From an uncultured Methylophilaceae bacterium (GTDB lineage Bacteria > Pseudomonadota > Gammaproteobacteria > Burkholderiales > Methylophilaceae), in the NCBI GenBank assembly GCA_905618945.1, contig CAJQTF010000010.1, forward strand, positions 1 to 64,000: a stretch of DNA of 64,000 nucleotides. The letters run 5' to 3'. The notes beneath the pieces are model-generated. The model was not told where the DNA came from, ran no database searches, and worked only from the letters and a program-made list of their open reading frames with translations. Numbering within the stretch: position 1 is the stretch's first letter; each line of letters starts with the position of its first letter. Both the position numbers and the translations under genes were made by a program. Shown here in pieces: positions 50,865-60,359 of the stretch.

Positions 50865-51870
50865 ATTCAGTCTCAGATAATTTCCATCTTGGCTGCACAG
50901 AAAATTTATAATCATTTTTGGAAGATAGATGAGCTCTAAGAGCTCCTGCTAGTGCAATCATAGCTCCGTTGTCTGTACAAAATTCTAGTTTTGGAAAATA
51001 AGCTGTAAAATTTTCACTTTTAGAATGAAGTATTAATTTTTCTCTTAGTTTTTTATTTGCTCCAACCCCTCCAGAAACTACAAGTCTTTTATACCCAGTA
51101 TGTTTTAGAGCTTTAATAGATTTTTTTACTAGCACATCTGTAATGGATTCTTGAAAAGCAAAAGCAATATTCGCCTTAATTGTATTCGTTAGTTTTGGTT
51201 GTTTTTTTACTAAAGTTAAAACAGCAGTCTTAAGCCCACTAAAACTAAAATCAAATCCATGAGTATGAAATAGGGGTCTAGGAAGTTCAAATTTAGCAAC
51301 ACCTTCATTGGCTAATTCTGATAACGCAGCACCACCAGGGTAACCTAGCCCAAGTAGCTTCGCTGTTTTATCAAAAGCTTCACCTGCTGCATCATCTAAA
51401 GTGTCACCCAATATTTCGTATTGACCAATACCTTTAACGTCAATCAATTGAGAATGCCCACCTGATACTAAAAGCGCTAAAAAAGGAAAGGATGGCTTAT
51501 CATCTTCAAGCATCGGGGCTAATAAATGACCTTCAAGATGATGTACTGGTATGGATGGAATATTGAGTGAATATGCTAAGGCTTCAGCTAAAGTACTTCC
51601 AACTAAAAGAGCTCCAGATAAACCAGGACCTGCAGTGTATGCAATCGAGTCAATCGAATCAATTGAGATAGAATTATCTCTTAGCAATTGATCAATCAAT
51701 GGAATGATATATTTTATGTGGTCACGGGAGGCAAGTTCAGGAACTACTCCACCATATAAAGAATGAAGTTTAATTTGAGAATGTAAAGTATGCCCTAAAA
51801 GACCTTTATCTGAGTCATAGATAGCAATCCCTGTTTCATCACATGAGCTTTCAATACCAAGAACAAGCAT
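50854..51870 (-). CDS. tsaD: tRNA N6-threonylcarbamoyltransferase TsaD
   Basis: Transfers threonylcarbamoyl to A37 of ANN-decoding tRNAs. The 338-residue protein opens [14 protein letters not shown] and has the metal-binding H111 and H115 in VHHLEGHL plus the LVSGGHSQL and [12 protein letters not shown] motifs. It is divergent from rpsU, a classic arrangement. Confidence 0.97.
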   Translation of the reverse strand: MLVLGIESSCDETGIAIYDSDKGLLGHTLHSQIKLHSLYGGVVPELASRDHIKYIIPLIDQLLRDNSISIDSIDSIAYTAGPGLSGALLVGSTLAEALAYSLNIPSIPVHHLEGHLLAPMLEDDKPSFPFLALLVSGGHSQLIDVKGIGQYEILGDTLDDAAGEAFDKTAKLLGLGYPGGAALSELANEGVAKFELPRPLFHTHGFDFSFSGLKTAVLTLVKKQPKLTNTIKANIAFAFQESITDVLVKKSIKALKHTGYKRLVVSGGVGANKKLREKLILHSKSENFTAYFPKLEFCTDNGAMIALAGALRAHLSSKNDYKFSVQPRWKLSETESTF

Positions 51871-51897
51871 TTAAATAGTATTTTTTCTTATATATGG

Positions 51898-51926
51898 TTG
51901 AAAAAAAAGAATATTAGCATTAAAAT
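51898..51926 (+). promoter_or_regulatory. Sigma-70 promoter of rpsU-yqeY-dnaG-rpoD
   Basis: TTGAAA (51898-51903) and TAAAAT (51921-51926) are separated by exactly 17 bases, an excellent housekeeping promoter about 65 bases before the rpsU ATG. Confidence 0.75.
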
Positions 51927-51940
51927 GGCACACTTTCTTA

Positions 51941-51964
51941 AATTAGTATAAATATTTACTAATT
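51941..51964 (+). other. Leader hairpin upstream of rpsU
   Basis: AATTAGTA and TACTAATT form a perfect 8-bp stem with an 8-base loop in the predicted rpsU leader. It could influence stability or translation of the operon mRNA; no link to known S21 autoregulation is established. Confidence 0.4.
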
Positions 51965-51993
51965 CAAAGATTCAAACTTTAAAGAGATTATTG

Positions 51994-52206
51994 ATGTCAA
52001 CAGTAAAAGTAAAAGAAAACGAACCATTTGATGTAGCACTTAGAAGGTTTAAAAGACTTGTTGAGAAAACAGGATTGTTAAACGATTTGCGCGCTAGAGA
52101 ATTTTATGAAAAGCCAACATGGGAACGAAAAAGAAAAGCTGCAGCAGCCGTCAAAAGACAATATAGACTTCTAAGAAATCAGATGCTTCCACCAAAACTT
52201 TTTTAA
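51994..52206 (+). CDS. rpsU: Ribosomal protein S21
   Basis: Small-subunit protein involved in translation initiation. The 70-residue protein from the ATG at 51994 (a TTG lies one codon upstream) is basic and typical ([21 protein letters not shown]). First gene of the macromolecular synthesis operon. Confidence 0.97.
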   Translation: MSTVKVKENEPFDVALRRFKRLVEKTGLLNDLRAREFYEKPTWERKRKAAAAVKRQYRLLRNQMLPPKLF

Positions 52207-52213
52207 GTTAAAA

Positions 52214-52657
52214 GTGCCATTAAAGCTCCAAATTACTGACGACATGAAATCTGCAATGCGCAGTAAAGATTCTTCTCGTCTAGGAACTATTAGGCTTCTT
52301 CTAGCCGCAATCAAACAAAAGGAAGTTGATGAGCGAATCGATCTCGTTGATTCTGATATTATCTCAATAATTGATAAGATGTTAAAGCAGCGACGTGATT
52401 CCATTGAAGCATTTAATAAAGCAAATCGTAATGATTTAGTTGAAAAAGAAGAGTCTGAGCTCAAAGTACTTCAAGAATATATGCCTCAGCAATTAACGGA
52501 AAAAGAAGTTGAGAAAGTTATTATTGATACAATTGAAAGTGTTGGAGCTAATTCAATGAAGGACATGGGTGCAATAATGAACATCCTTAAACCTAAGCTA
52601 GCCGGTAAAACTAATATGGCTGATGTCTCAAAAAAAATTAAGACAAAACTTACTTAA
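52214..52657 (+). CDS. yqeY: GatB/YqeY domain protein
   Basis: A 147-residue protein with the YqeY fold, related to the tRNA-binding tail domain of GatB. The sequence RLGTIRLLLAAIKQKEVDERI and the ending GAIMNILKPKLAGKTNMADVSKKI are family hallmarks. The start is GTG, 7 bases after rpsU. Its function is unknown; the position between rpsU and dnaG is conserved. Confidence 0.93.
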   Translation: MPLKLQITDDMKSAMRSKDSSRLGTIRLLLAAIKQKEVDERIDLVDSDIISIIDKMLKQRRDSIEAFNKANRNDLVEKEESELKVLQEYMPQQLTEKEVEKVIIDTIESVGANSMKDMGAIMNILKPKLAGKTNMADVSKKIKTKLT

Positions 52658-52721
52658 ATTTTTTAAGAGTTAATTCATAATTGGGCACGCATATTGGTAA
52701 ATATTAAGATAATATTTAATA

Positions 52722-54443
52722 ATGATCCCAGAATCTTTTATCCAAGAACTTTTAAATAGAATTGACGTTGTTGATGTCATTGATAAAAAAGTTACACTTA
52801 AAAAAGCAGGGGCAAACTATTTAGCTTGTTGCCCATTTCACCAAGAAAAAACCCCATCCTTTACTGTAAGCCCATCAAAACAGTTTTATCATTGTTTTGG
52901 TTGTGGTGAACATGGCTCTGCAATAAGTTTTTTAATTGAATATGAGGGATTAACTTTTGTTGATGCTATTACTGAGCTTGCTAATTCAATTGGTTTAAAG
53001 GTGCCAAATGATGCACCTCAGAGAATAGAAAAAAGTACTGAGTATGCAAATTTAGAAGAAGTAATTAAAATCGCAAGTATTTTTTATCAAAAGCAATTAA
53101 GAGGGTCATCAAAAGCGATAAATTATTTAAAATCACGAGGATTGACTGGAGAAATAGCTAAGGAATTTTCAATTGGTTACGCTCCAGAAGGGTGGCAGAA
53201 TTTAAAAATACCCTTTAACAAATATGAAGATGACATTCTTGTAAAGGCAGGTCTGGTAGTCAAAAATGAAAAAGGAAAGCACTATGATCGGTTTCGAGAT
53301 CGAATTATATTTCCCATCTATAGTGATAAGGGAAAGATGATTGGCTTTGGAGGGAGGGTAATCAATTCAGAGGATACTCCTAAATATTATAACTCTCCTG
53401 AGACGCCTCTATTTCAAAAAAGTTACGAACTTTATGGATTATTATCGTCAAGGAAACCGATTAGAGAAAAAGGCTATGTATTAGTTGTTGAGGGCTATAT
53501 GGATGTAGTCGGGCTTGCACAAAGTAATATTAAAAATGTTGTGGCAACACTTGGAACAGCGACTACAGAGTTTCATATTAAGAAGTTAATGAGATACACA
53601 AAAGAGATTATTTTTTGTTTTGATGGGGATGATGCTGGCAGGAGTGCGGCATGGAGGGCGATGAATAATGCTTTAGTTTCAGTTACTGATAGTACTCAAT
53701 TAAAATTTTTATTTTTACCAGATGGGCATGATCCAGATTCATTTGTCAGGGAGAATTCTTCAAAAGATTTTGAATTGCTAGTTAAACAGGCAACTCCATT
53801 AACTGAATATATAATAAAATATCTAACTAAAAATAATGATCTTGTCACTTCAGAAAAGAAAGTTCAGTTTCTTAATGAAATTAAGCCCATATTAAAAGAA
53901 ATCACTGCCATAAAATTATTATTGTTGTTTAAAAAAAGAATAGCAGAATTAATCAATCTTAATATTGAAGAGATTGATCAAATATTAGAGATAAAAAAAA
54001 CATATACACAAAAAGCTAGTATTAAATTACCAAATCGTCTTCCAATTAGCGCTAAAAGAAGATTTTGTCTTTTACTTATCCTAAGACCAGATTTAATTGA
54101 ACAAGAAGATTTAAAGTTTTTTACTTCGGAGAGTGTTGATGACAAGTTAATATTAGCGATAATAGAGGTTACAAATAATAAGGGAGAATATAATTCAGCA
54201 GCGATTATGCATTTTATATCAAGTCGATTTGATGGTGAACTAGTTAAACAAATTCAAGAGCAACTTACAAAATTTGATGATGAAATGGAAATGCAGGAAG
54301 AAATTAAAGCTTTAAGATTTAGTATAAAAAAACGTCATTTTTCTTTAACAAATAAAAATAAACTTAATGAGGCAACAAAAAAAAGCTTAGATTCACTTTC
54401 TGAAGAAGAGAGAGAATTTATAAAAAATATAGGAAAATTATAA
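52722..54443 (+). CDS. dnaG: DNA primase
   Basis: Synthesises RNA primers at the replication fork. The 573-residue protein has the N-terminal zinc motif C37-H40-C58-C61, a TOPRIM domain (VLVVEGYMDVVGLAQ, then FCFDGDDAGRSAAWRAMNNAL), and a C-terminal helicase-interaction domain. The length is normal to slightly short (E. coli 581). Confidence 0.97.
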   Translation: MIPESFIQELLNRIDVVDVIDKKVTLKKAGANYLACCPFHQEKTPSFTVSPSKQFYHCFGCGEHGSAISFLIEYEGLTFVDAITELANSIGLKVPNDAPQRIEKSTEYANLEEVIKIASIFYQKQLRGSSKAINYLKSRGLTGEIAKEFSIGYAPEGWQNLKIPFNKYEDDILVKAGLVVKNEKGKHYDRFRDRIIFPIYSDKGKMIGFGGRVINSEDTPKYYNSPETPLFQKSYELYGLLSSRKPIREKGYVLVVEGYMDVVGLAQSNIKNVVATLGTATTEFHIKKLMRYTKEIIFCFDGDDAGRSAAWRAMNNALVSVTDSTQLKFLFLPDGHDPDSFVRENSSKDFELLVKQATPLTEYIIKYLTKNNDLVTSEKKVQFLNEIKPILKEITAIKLLLLFKKRIAELINLNIEEIDQILEIKKTYTQKASIKLPNRLPISAKRRFCLLLILRPDLIEQEDLKFFTSESVDDKLILAIIEVTNNKGEYNSAAIMHFISSRFDGELVKQIQEQLTKFDDEMEMQEEIKALRFSIKKRHFSLTNKNKLNEATKKSLDSLSEEEREFIKNIGKL

Positions 54444-54488
54444 GCAATTGATTTTAATGATTTTTATAAGATAAAATATAAAAGTTAA

Positions 54489-54517
54489 TTGATTTAAAAG
54501 CGATACTCTGATAAAAT
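54489..54517 (+). promoter_or_regulatory. Sigma-70 promoter in the dnaG-rpoD gap
   Basis: TTGATT (54489-54494) and TAAAAT (54512-54517) are 17 bases apart in the 139-base gap before rpoD, giving rpoD its own transcription start inside the operon. Confidence 0.65.
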
Positions 54518-54582
54518 CCAAAGTCCAAAAATTGATATATATCATTATATTTTCAGCCCCATATAAATAATCAGAGGTAGCC

Positions 54583-56547
54583 ATGGCAAGACCTAAGAAA
54601 AATCCAGCAGATAAAAAAACCAAACGAGTTACTAGAGTTAAAAAACTTAAAGACCTTTATTTAAAGGATGCGGCTAATAACCCTGAAGAAGCTGAAAAGA
54701 GAAGAATGCAATTAAAAGCTTTAATTATCCTAGGAAAGGAAAGAGGCTATTTAACTTACGCAGAAATTAATGACCATCTGCCTGATGAGATTACCGAAAG
54801 CGACCAAGTGGAAGGCATTATCGGCATTATTAATGATATGGGTATTATGGTCTATGAGCAGGCACCTGATGCCGAAGAGTTATTATTGTCTGATGCTCCT
54901 GCTCCAGTAACAGATGAAGAAGCTGCTGAGGAAGCAGAACAAGCATTGGCTACAGTTGATTCTGAATTTGGTCGAACAACTGATCCTGTTCGTATGTATA
55001 TGCGAGAAATGGGAACAGTTGACTTGCTGACAAGAGAAGGTGAAATTGTAATTGCAAAACGTATTGAAGAGGGCCTAAGAAGTATGGTTCAGGCAATTTC
55101 AGCATGCCCAGGAATCATTGAAGACTTAATGACAATAGCTGAAAAAGTAAAAAAAGCTGAAATAGGCGTCGATGAATTTGTAGACGGCTTAATAGATATG
55201 GAGGCAGAAAAAGAATTGGCAAAGGTAGAAGCTGCATTAGAGCTTGAGGCTTCGGATTCTCAGGAAGAGGAAGCTGATGATGAAAATGATACAGGTAAGG
55301 CAAGTGGAATGTCGCCTGAAGATTTAGCTGAATTAACAGCCGAAGTGTTAAGGCGTTTTGCTGTTATTAAAAAAGCGCATAAGAAATTAGGAGATTTACG
55401 CGCTAAACAGAAATGGATGGATGATCCTGAATATCAAAAAAATCAAGATAATATTCTTAAAGAGCTTGTTAATTTTAGATTTGCTTCAAAATTTGTTGAA
55501 TTATTGTGCGATAAAATTAGAACATTTATTATTCAGATTAGGTCCCATGAAAGACAAATAATGGAATTCTGTATCGACAACTCTAAAATGCCTAGAGCAC
55601 ATTTTGTTAAAAATTTTCCAGGAAATGAAACAGATTTAAAATGGCTTAAACAGCAAATGAAGGTGGATAAACCCTATGTTGCTGAATTGGAAAGAAGAAA
55701 GCATGACATTATAGATCAGCAAAAGAAATTAGTTGCATTAGAGATTGAATCTGGAATTCCAATTAAGAATTTTAAAGAGATTAATAAGCAGATGGTTTCT
55801 GGAGAATTCAGAGCAAAAAAAGCAAAGCGTGAAATGATAGAGGCGAACTTAAGACTGGTTATATCAATTGCTAAAAAATACACCAATCGCGGCTTACAGT
55901 TTTTAGATTTAATTCAGGAAGGCAATATTGGACTTATGAAAGCTGTTGATAAGTTTGAATATCGCAGGGGTTATAAATTTTCAACTTATGCAACTTGGTG
56001 GATTCGTCAAGCTATTACTCGTTCAATTGCTGATCAAGCTAGAACAATTCGTATTCCAGTTCATATGATTGAAACTATAAATAAAATGAACCGAATTTCT
56101 AGGCAAATTTTGCAATCTACAGGGCAAGAGCCTGAGCCATCAGAATTAGCAGAGAAGATGGAAATGCCTGAGGAGAAAATTAGAAAGATATTAAAAATAT
56201 CTAAAGAGCCAATTTCAATGGAAACACCAATTGGGGACGATGAAGATTCACACCTAGGTGATTTTATAGAAGATGTTGGAACGTTGACTCCCGATGATGC
56301 AGCCGTATATGCAAGCTTAAGAAATGTAACATCAGAAATCTTAGAAGGATTGACACCTCGTGAAGCAAAAGTTCTAAGAATGAGATTCGGCATAGAAATG
56401 AATACAGACCATACGCTTGAAGAGGTTGGAAAGCAGTTTGATGTGACTCGAGAAAGAATACGTCAGATTGAAGCAAAAGCGCTTCGAAAATTAAGGCATC
56501 CTACAAGATCTGAAAGATTAAAAAGCTTCTTAGAGGCTAAAGAGTAA
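54583..56547 (+). CDS. rpoD: RNA polymerase sigma factor RpoD (sigma-70)
   Basis: Primary housekeeping sigma factor. The 654-residue protein has region 1.1 in the first 90 or so residues, region 1.2 around [18 protein letters not shown], a long acidic non-conserved region, and region 2 at about 420-490 ([22 protein letters not shown] and [24 protein letters not shown] are adjacent parts). The region 4.2 helix-turn-helix lies at about 614-640 ([20 protein letters not shown]). An AGAGG ribosome-binding site precedes the ATG. Confidence 0.97.
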   Translation: MARPKKNPADKKTKRVTRVKKLKDLYLKDAANNPEEAEKRRMQLKALIILGKERGYLTYAEINDHLPDEITESDQVEGIIGIINDMGIMVYEQAPDAEELLLSDAPAPVTDEEAAEEAEQALATVDSEFGRTTDPVRMYMREMGTVDLLTREGEIVIAKRIEEGLRSMVQAISACPGIIEDLMTIAEKVKKAEIGVDEFVDGLIDMEAEKELAKVEAALELEASDSQEEEADDENDTGKASGMSPEDLAELTAEVLRRFAVIKKAHKKLGDLRAKQKWMDDPEYQKNQDNILKELVNFRFASKFVELLCDKIRTFIIQIRSHERQIMEFCIDNSKMPRAHFVKNFPGNETDLKWLKQQMKVDKPYVAELERRKHDIIDQQKKLVALEIESGIPIKNFKEINKQMVSGEFRAKKAKREMIEANLRLVISIAKKYTNRGLQFLDLIQEGNIGLMKAVDKFEYRRGYKFSTYATWWIRQAITRSIADQARTIRIPVHMIETINKMNRISRQILQSTGQEPEPSELAEKMEMPEEKIRKILKISKEPISMETPIGDDEDSHLGDFIEDVGTLTPDDAAVYASLRNVTSEILEGLTPREAKVLRMRFGIEMNTDHTLEEVGKQFDVTRERIRQIEAKALRKLRHPTRSERLKSFLEAKE

Positions 56548-56554
56548 AACTAAA

Positions 56555-56631
<77 letters not shown>

Positions 56632-56643
56632 ATCAATACAAGG

Positions 56644-56676
56644 CTTTTAGGGGATTCTTCTTCTAAAAGTTTTTTT
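56644..56676 (+). terminator. Intrinsic terminator after rpoD-tRNA
   Basis: CTTTTAG (56644-56650) pairs with CTAAAAG (56663-56669) around a 12-base loop and is followed by seven T residues. It ends the rpsU-rpoD-tRNA transcription unit. Confidence 0.75.
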
Positions 56677-56842
56677 AATTATCACCACAGACTAAATATA
56701 GACTACAAATTTATTTTTTTAAAAAAATAAGGTTAATCCTTTAATCAAATATAAATCTTATTTCTTCAAATACTTCCGTAAAATTTTTACTTGCTGTCAT
56801 CGGTTTTAATTTAACCAGAGGACTTATAAATACAAAATCAAT
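56677..56842. other. AT-rich junction between tRNA terminator and polysaccharide region
   Basis: No gene or clear regulatory site is visible. It marks the change from conserved housekeeping order to the surface-glycan genes and contains no visible direct repeat of the tRNA 3' end. Confidence 0.5.
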
Positions 56843-58423
56843 TTATTTGAAATCTTTTAATCTATAAATTGTGCCCGCTTTCCAGCCGTAATTAATTTTT
56901 AAATTTAATGGAAGAATTCCAACTTTGTTATAAAGATTTGTTTTCTCAATAATATCTGGAAGTGCTTTTTGGCCTGGAGTCATATAAAAAGTACTTAAAT
57001 GTGTAGTTACAATTATAGTAGGGCGATAGTATTTTATATCCTTTATAATTTTATCTTCATCCTTATCATATTTTATATAAAGGTTTGCCAAATTATGTAT
57101 TGCGTATGATGGGGGAAGTAATCCGGTCAGTGGGAATAATGGGTCCATATAGCCACTTATAGCCAAAGTTGAATCTTCACGGCTGAGCTCGTAAACCTTC
57201 CTCGCCGCGATTAAATATTGACTTTTTTCAATTGTCTCCTTAATTCGAAATACTTCAACAAATCTGATCCAGTTAACTACATCTGATGGAGAGTATATTT
57301 TAGAGCTTTTTATAATAGTTTTATTTATAGTTGGTAAAATCACAATCAGACTCATTAAGCTAATAATTATTATCGCTGATTTTTTTATTTTTTTAGATTC
57401 TTGAATGTTTAGATGTCTCCAACCCATTGCAGTCAGTCCAGCCAATCCAGGGAGGCAGCTAGCAAAATGATATAAAAATGGAAGTTTTAATATAGGCTCT
57501 AAAAGTGGTATCAACACAATTGCTAGCCAAAATAAAAGACGACTCATATTGATTGCTTTTTCATCTGCACTATATAATTTAATAAGATAAATAAGTGAAA
57601 GAGAGGAAGTGACTAAAATAACCCAATTATTTTTGATTGATAATAAACCAAAAGTATTAAAGTTTGTTTTACTAATTTGTTCGAAAAGCACAATGAAATC
57701 AGCAGCAGACATATATCCGCTAATAAAATTGGATAAGTCCCATCCTCGTAGCATGAACACAACACTAAGCACACTAAATCCTATTACTGCAGAGCCGATT
57801 AAGTATTTAACAAGTGCGCGCCATCCATAACCAATAAGTATTGAAATACCTGCTAATAGAAAGAAAGGTAGGAATGGCTCTCTTAATAGAATGCCGATAG
57901 AAATAAGCCCACCAATTAAATAAAACGAGAAACTATCTTTTTTGGTAGTATTTTGCCAGATAAGTAATGCTGTGAATAAAGGAAGGTATGCAACCCAAAT
58001 ACTATTTTTAAATCCATATGCAATAACTCCACTATCATTCATAAGCACTAGCAGAGCCGCCATTAAAATTACTGTGAAAAGTGTGCTACCACTTTCTTTT
58101 AAAATTACTTTAAATAAAATAATAGAGGTCACTAATGCAATAAGCCCATCAATAACTCTTAACATTATGAATTGATTCACTTCGAGACCAAATACCCAAG
58201 AAGTCATAAATGGATACAAATCTAATTTACTTAAAAGAAGTTTATTTTCAAGACCTGAAAATATAGCCTCCCAATAACGTTGGCTATGAAATGTATTAGT
58301 ACCATCATCACTATTAGGTAGGCCCGCAAAAAGTTGTAACCTTAAAAATCCAGTAGTTAATATGGTAATAGAAAAAGCAAGAAAAAATTGAAGCGCTTTA
58401 GGTTTCATTAAAGTATTTAACAT
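56843..58423 (-). CDS. Multi-pass membrane protein, candidate GT-C glycosyltransferase (paralogue A)
   Basis: A 526-residue protein with roughly ten membrane helices and a C-terminal soluble part of about 140 residues. After the first helix an exported loop contains acidic residues (LPNSDDGTN), the position where GT-C/PMT-like lipid-linked sugar transferases keep catalytic Asp/Glu. It is clearly a tandem paralogue of the next gene leftward-transcribed at 58.6 kb: same length, shared ILIGYGWR and RGWDL segments, and the same IYRLKDFK C-terminus. I do not recognise a named family; transfer of a lipid-linked sugar is inference from topology and context. Confidence 0.65.
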   Translation of the reverse strand: MLNTLMKPKALQFFLAFSITILTTGFLRLQLFAGLPNSDDGTNTFHSQRYWEAIFSGLENKLLLSKLDLYPFMTSWVFGLEVNQFIMLRVIDGLIALVTSIILFKVILKESGSTLFTVILMAALLVLMNDSGVIAYGFKNSIWVAYLPLFTALLIWQNTTKKDSFSFYLIGGLISIGILLREPFLPFFLLAGISILIGYGWRALVKYLIGSAVIGFSVLSVVFMLRGWDLSNFISGYMSAADFIVLFEQISKTNFNTFGLLSIKNNWVILVTSSLSLIYLIKLYSADEKAINMSRLLFWLAIVLIPLLEPILKLPFLYHFASCLPGLAGLTAMGWRHLNIQESKKIKKSAIIIISLMSLIVILPTINKTIIKSSKIYSPSDVVNWIRFVEVFRIKETIEKSQYLIAARKVYELSREDSTLAISGYMDPLFPLTGLLPPSYAIHNLANLYIKYDKDEDKIIKDIKYYRPTIIVTTHLSTFYMTPGQKALPDIIEKTNLYNKVGILPLNLKINYGWKAGTIYRLKDFK

Positions 58424-58637
58424 TTGAATTAATTATCGCATAGGTTTTTTTTTAGAGATAGTCAAATTATATAGGATAAGGAAGATATTAATTTTAGGTA
58501 CAGATGGATTTGTCGATAAAATTTAAAAGATTATTTTGAAAAAATAAGGCTATTTTATATGGTTAGCGAGTTAAAGAATATTATATAGAAGGGGGTTTTA
58601 GAGACTTTTCAAATAAATTTCTAAAATATTGAAAAAT
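58424..58637. other. Intergenic region between the two membrane-protein paralogues
   Basis: About 214 AT-rich bases with no gene. It should contain the promoter of the left paralogue. About 30 bases at the 3' ends of both paralogues are almost identical, consistent with a recent tandem duplication. Confidence 0.4.
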
Positions 58638-60218
58638 TTATTTGAAATCTTTTAATCTATAAATAGATCCGGACAACCAACCTTTATCAACTTTTAAATC
58701 TTTTGGTATTTCCCCAACTTTATTATAAAGATTCGTTTTTTCGATCATACTTGAAAAGTCTGCAGCACCATCCATTTCTGATGGCGGAGAAAGTAGCATT
58801 AAAGTCGGACGATATTCTTTTATTATTTTTATCATTTTATCTTCATTATAAGAAAGACTTATAAATAAAGTTCTTAAATTAGAGAATTTATAAGTCGGCG
58901 GTAGCAATTCTGTAAGCGGGAACACGGGTTGCCAAAAACCACTGACAGCTAAAGTTGAGTCATCTCTTGAAAGTTCATAAATTTTAGCCGCTGCGATTAA
59001 ATATTGACTTCTTTCAATTGTTTGTGGGCCTCGAAATAAGCCAACTTTGCCAAAACTTCTAATTGCATCTGATGGATAGAATATTACGTCATTCTTTATA
59101 ATGGTGCGATTTACTGTTGACCCAAATACAATGAGACTCATTAGACCGATGACTATCATCGATGATACAGCTACTTGTTTAGATTCATTACTATTGACAT
59201 ACCTCCAAGCTATGGCACTTAATCCTGCTAAGCCTGGTAGACAGCTAGCTAAATGATATGGCATTCCCTGTTTTAGAAACCATTCTAAAAAAGGCAGTAA
59301 TGCGATTGCCAGCCATAAGTAAAAGCGATTCATGTGCACTGATTTTTTATCAGAAAAATATAGTTTAACAAGATAAATAATTGAGGCTATGGCGGTGATA
59401 CAAATAAACCAACTAGTTTTTATTGTTTCCCCTGCCCACTTAAGAGTCAATTTTTTAGTTGCCTCAATGTCCCAAATCCACCAAGAAACACCAGCATTCA
59501 GGCCTCCTTGAAAATATGAATTAATGAGCTCAAGTAAGTCCCACCCTCTGAAGCTAAGCATAACTGCGAGGACACTAAAGCCTAGTATTGCCGAGCCAAT
59601 TAAATATTTAAGAAGCACGCGCCAGCCATAACCAATCAATATTGCAACCCCTGCTAACAAAAAGAAAAGTAGGAATGGCTCTCGTAATAAAATACCTATA
59701 GAGACCAGGGCCCCAACGATATAGAAAGAAAACGTGTCCGCTTTAGAAGAATTTTGCCAAACTAGGAGTGAGGTAAATAAAGGAAGATATGCAGCCCAAA
59801 TACTATTACTGTATCCAAAGAATATAATCTCAATATCATTCATTGCGATCAATAGAGGAACTACTAAAATTACTGTGAAAAGTATACTGCCACTTTCTTT
59901 TAGAATCACTTTAAAAAATATAATAGATGCAGTGACTGCCACCAAGCCATCAATTAATCTTAGTGCTATATATTGATTCACATCCAGACCATAAATCCAG
60001 GAAGTCATTGTTTGATATAAATGGAGAGACACACCTCTTAAATCTTCACCATTAATTAAAGCAAAATAAATAATTTGATTTAAAAGAGCATAATAACCAC
60101 CATCATAATCAGGTAAGCCTAAAAGTAATTGTAGCCTTAAAAACCCAGTAGTCAGAATAGCTACACTGATCGCAATAAAGAAATGAAATGCTTTAGAAGT
60201 AATTATATTATTATTCAT
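58638..60218 (-). CDS. Multi-pass membrane protein, candidate GT-C glycosyltransferase (paralogue B)
   Basis: A 526-residue protein with roughly ten membrane helices. The first exported loop reads LPDYDGGYYALLNQ, a better match than paralogue A to the acidic loop of PMT/ArnT-type GT-C enzymes. Shared blocks with paralogue A include TTGFLRLQL, GILLREPFL and YLIGSA, and both end IYRLKDFK. The C-terminal soluble domain carries AAKIYELSRDDSTLAVSGF, a segment also kept in A. Exact function unknown; an envelope glycan role is inferred from neighbours. Confidence 0.65.
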   Translation of the reverse strand: MNNNIITSKAFHFFIAISVAILTTGFLRLQLLLGLPDYDGGYYALLNQIIYFALINGEDLRGVSLHLYQTMTSWIYGLDVNQYIALRLIDGLVAVTASIIFFKVILKESGSILFTVILVVPLLIAMNDIEIIFFGYSNSIWAAYLPLFTSLLVWQNSSKADTFSFYIVGALVSIGILLREPFLLFFLLAGVAILIGYGWRVLLKYLIGSAILGFSVLAVMLSFRGWDLLELINSYFQGGLNAGVSWWIWDIEATKKLTLKWAGETIKTSWFICITAIASIIYLVKLYFSDKKSVHMNRFYLWLAIALLPFLEWFLKQGMPYHLASCLPGLAGLSAIAWRYVNSNESKQVAVSSMIVIGLMSLIVFGSTVNRTIIKNDVIFYPSDAIRSFGKVGLFRGPQTIERSQYLIAAAKIYELSRDDSTLAVSGFWQPVFPLTELLPPTYKFSNLRTLFISLSYNEDKMIKIIKEYRPTLMLLSPPSEMDGAADFSSMIEKTNLYNKVGEIPKDLKVDKGWLSGSIYRLKDFK

Positions 60219-60359
60219 AATAGAAGTTATTTTAATACAATTAAAATTAAGTTGTATAGTTAAACTTGAATAGTTTTTTGTAAATACAGTTAATATTGTT
60301 TATATTATAAAAAACTGAAATTATCTAATATTAAATATTTTTAGAGCTGAGGAAGAAAC
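60219..60359. promoter_or_regulatory. Divergent region upstream of paralogue B and the transketolase genes
   Basis: This 141-base gap is extremely AT-rich and must hold promoters for both directions. TATATTATAA-like sequence lies at about 60300-60310. A GAGGAAG element at 60349-60355 lies just before an ATT codon at 60360 and is the best ribosome-binding site for the transketolase N-subunit. Confidence 0.4.

Noticed and set aside
54438-54623. Short reverse-strand reading frame spanning the dnaG-rpoD gap
   Set aside because: It overlaps the rpoD promoter and start codon, has no recognisable domain and no ribosome-binding site; treated as chance.
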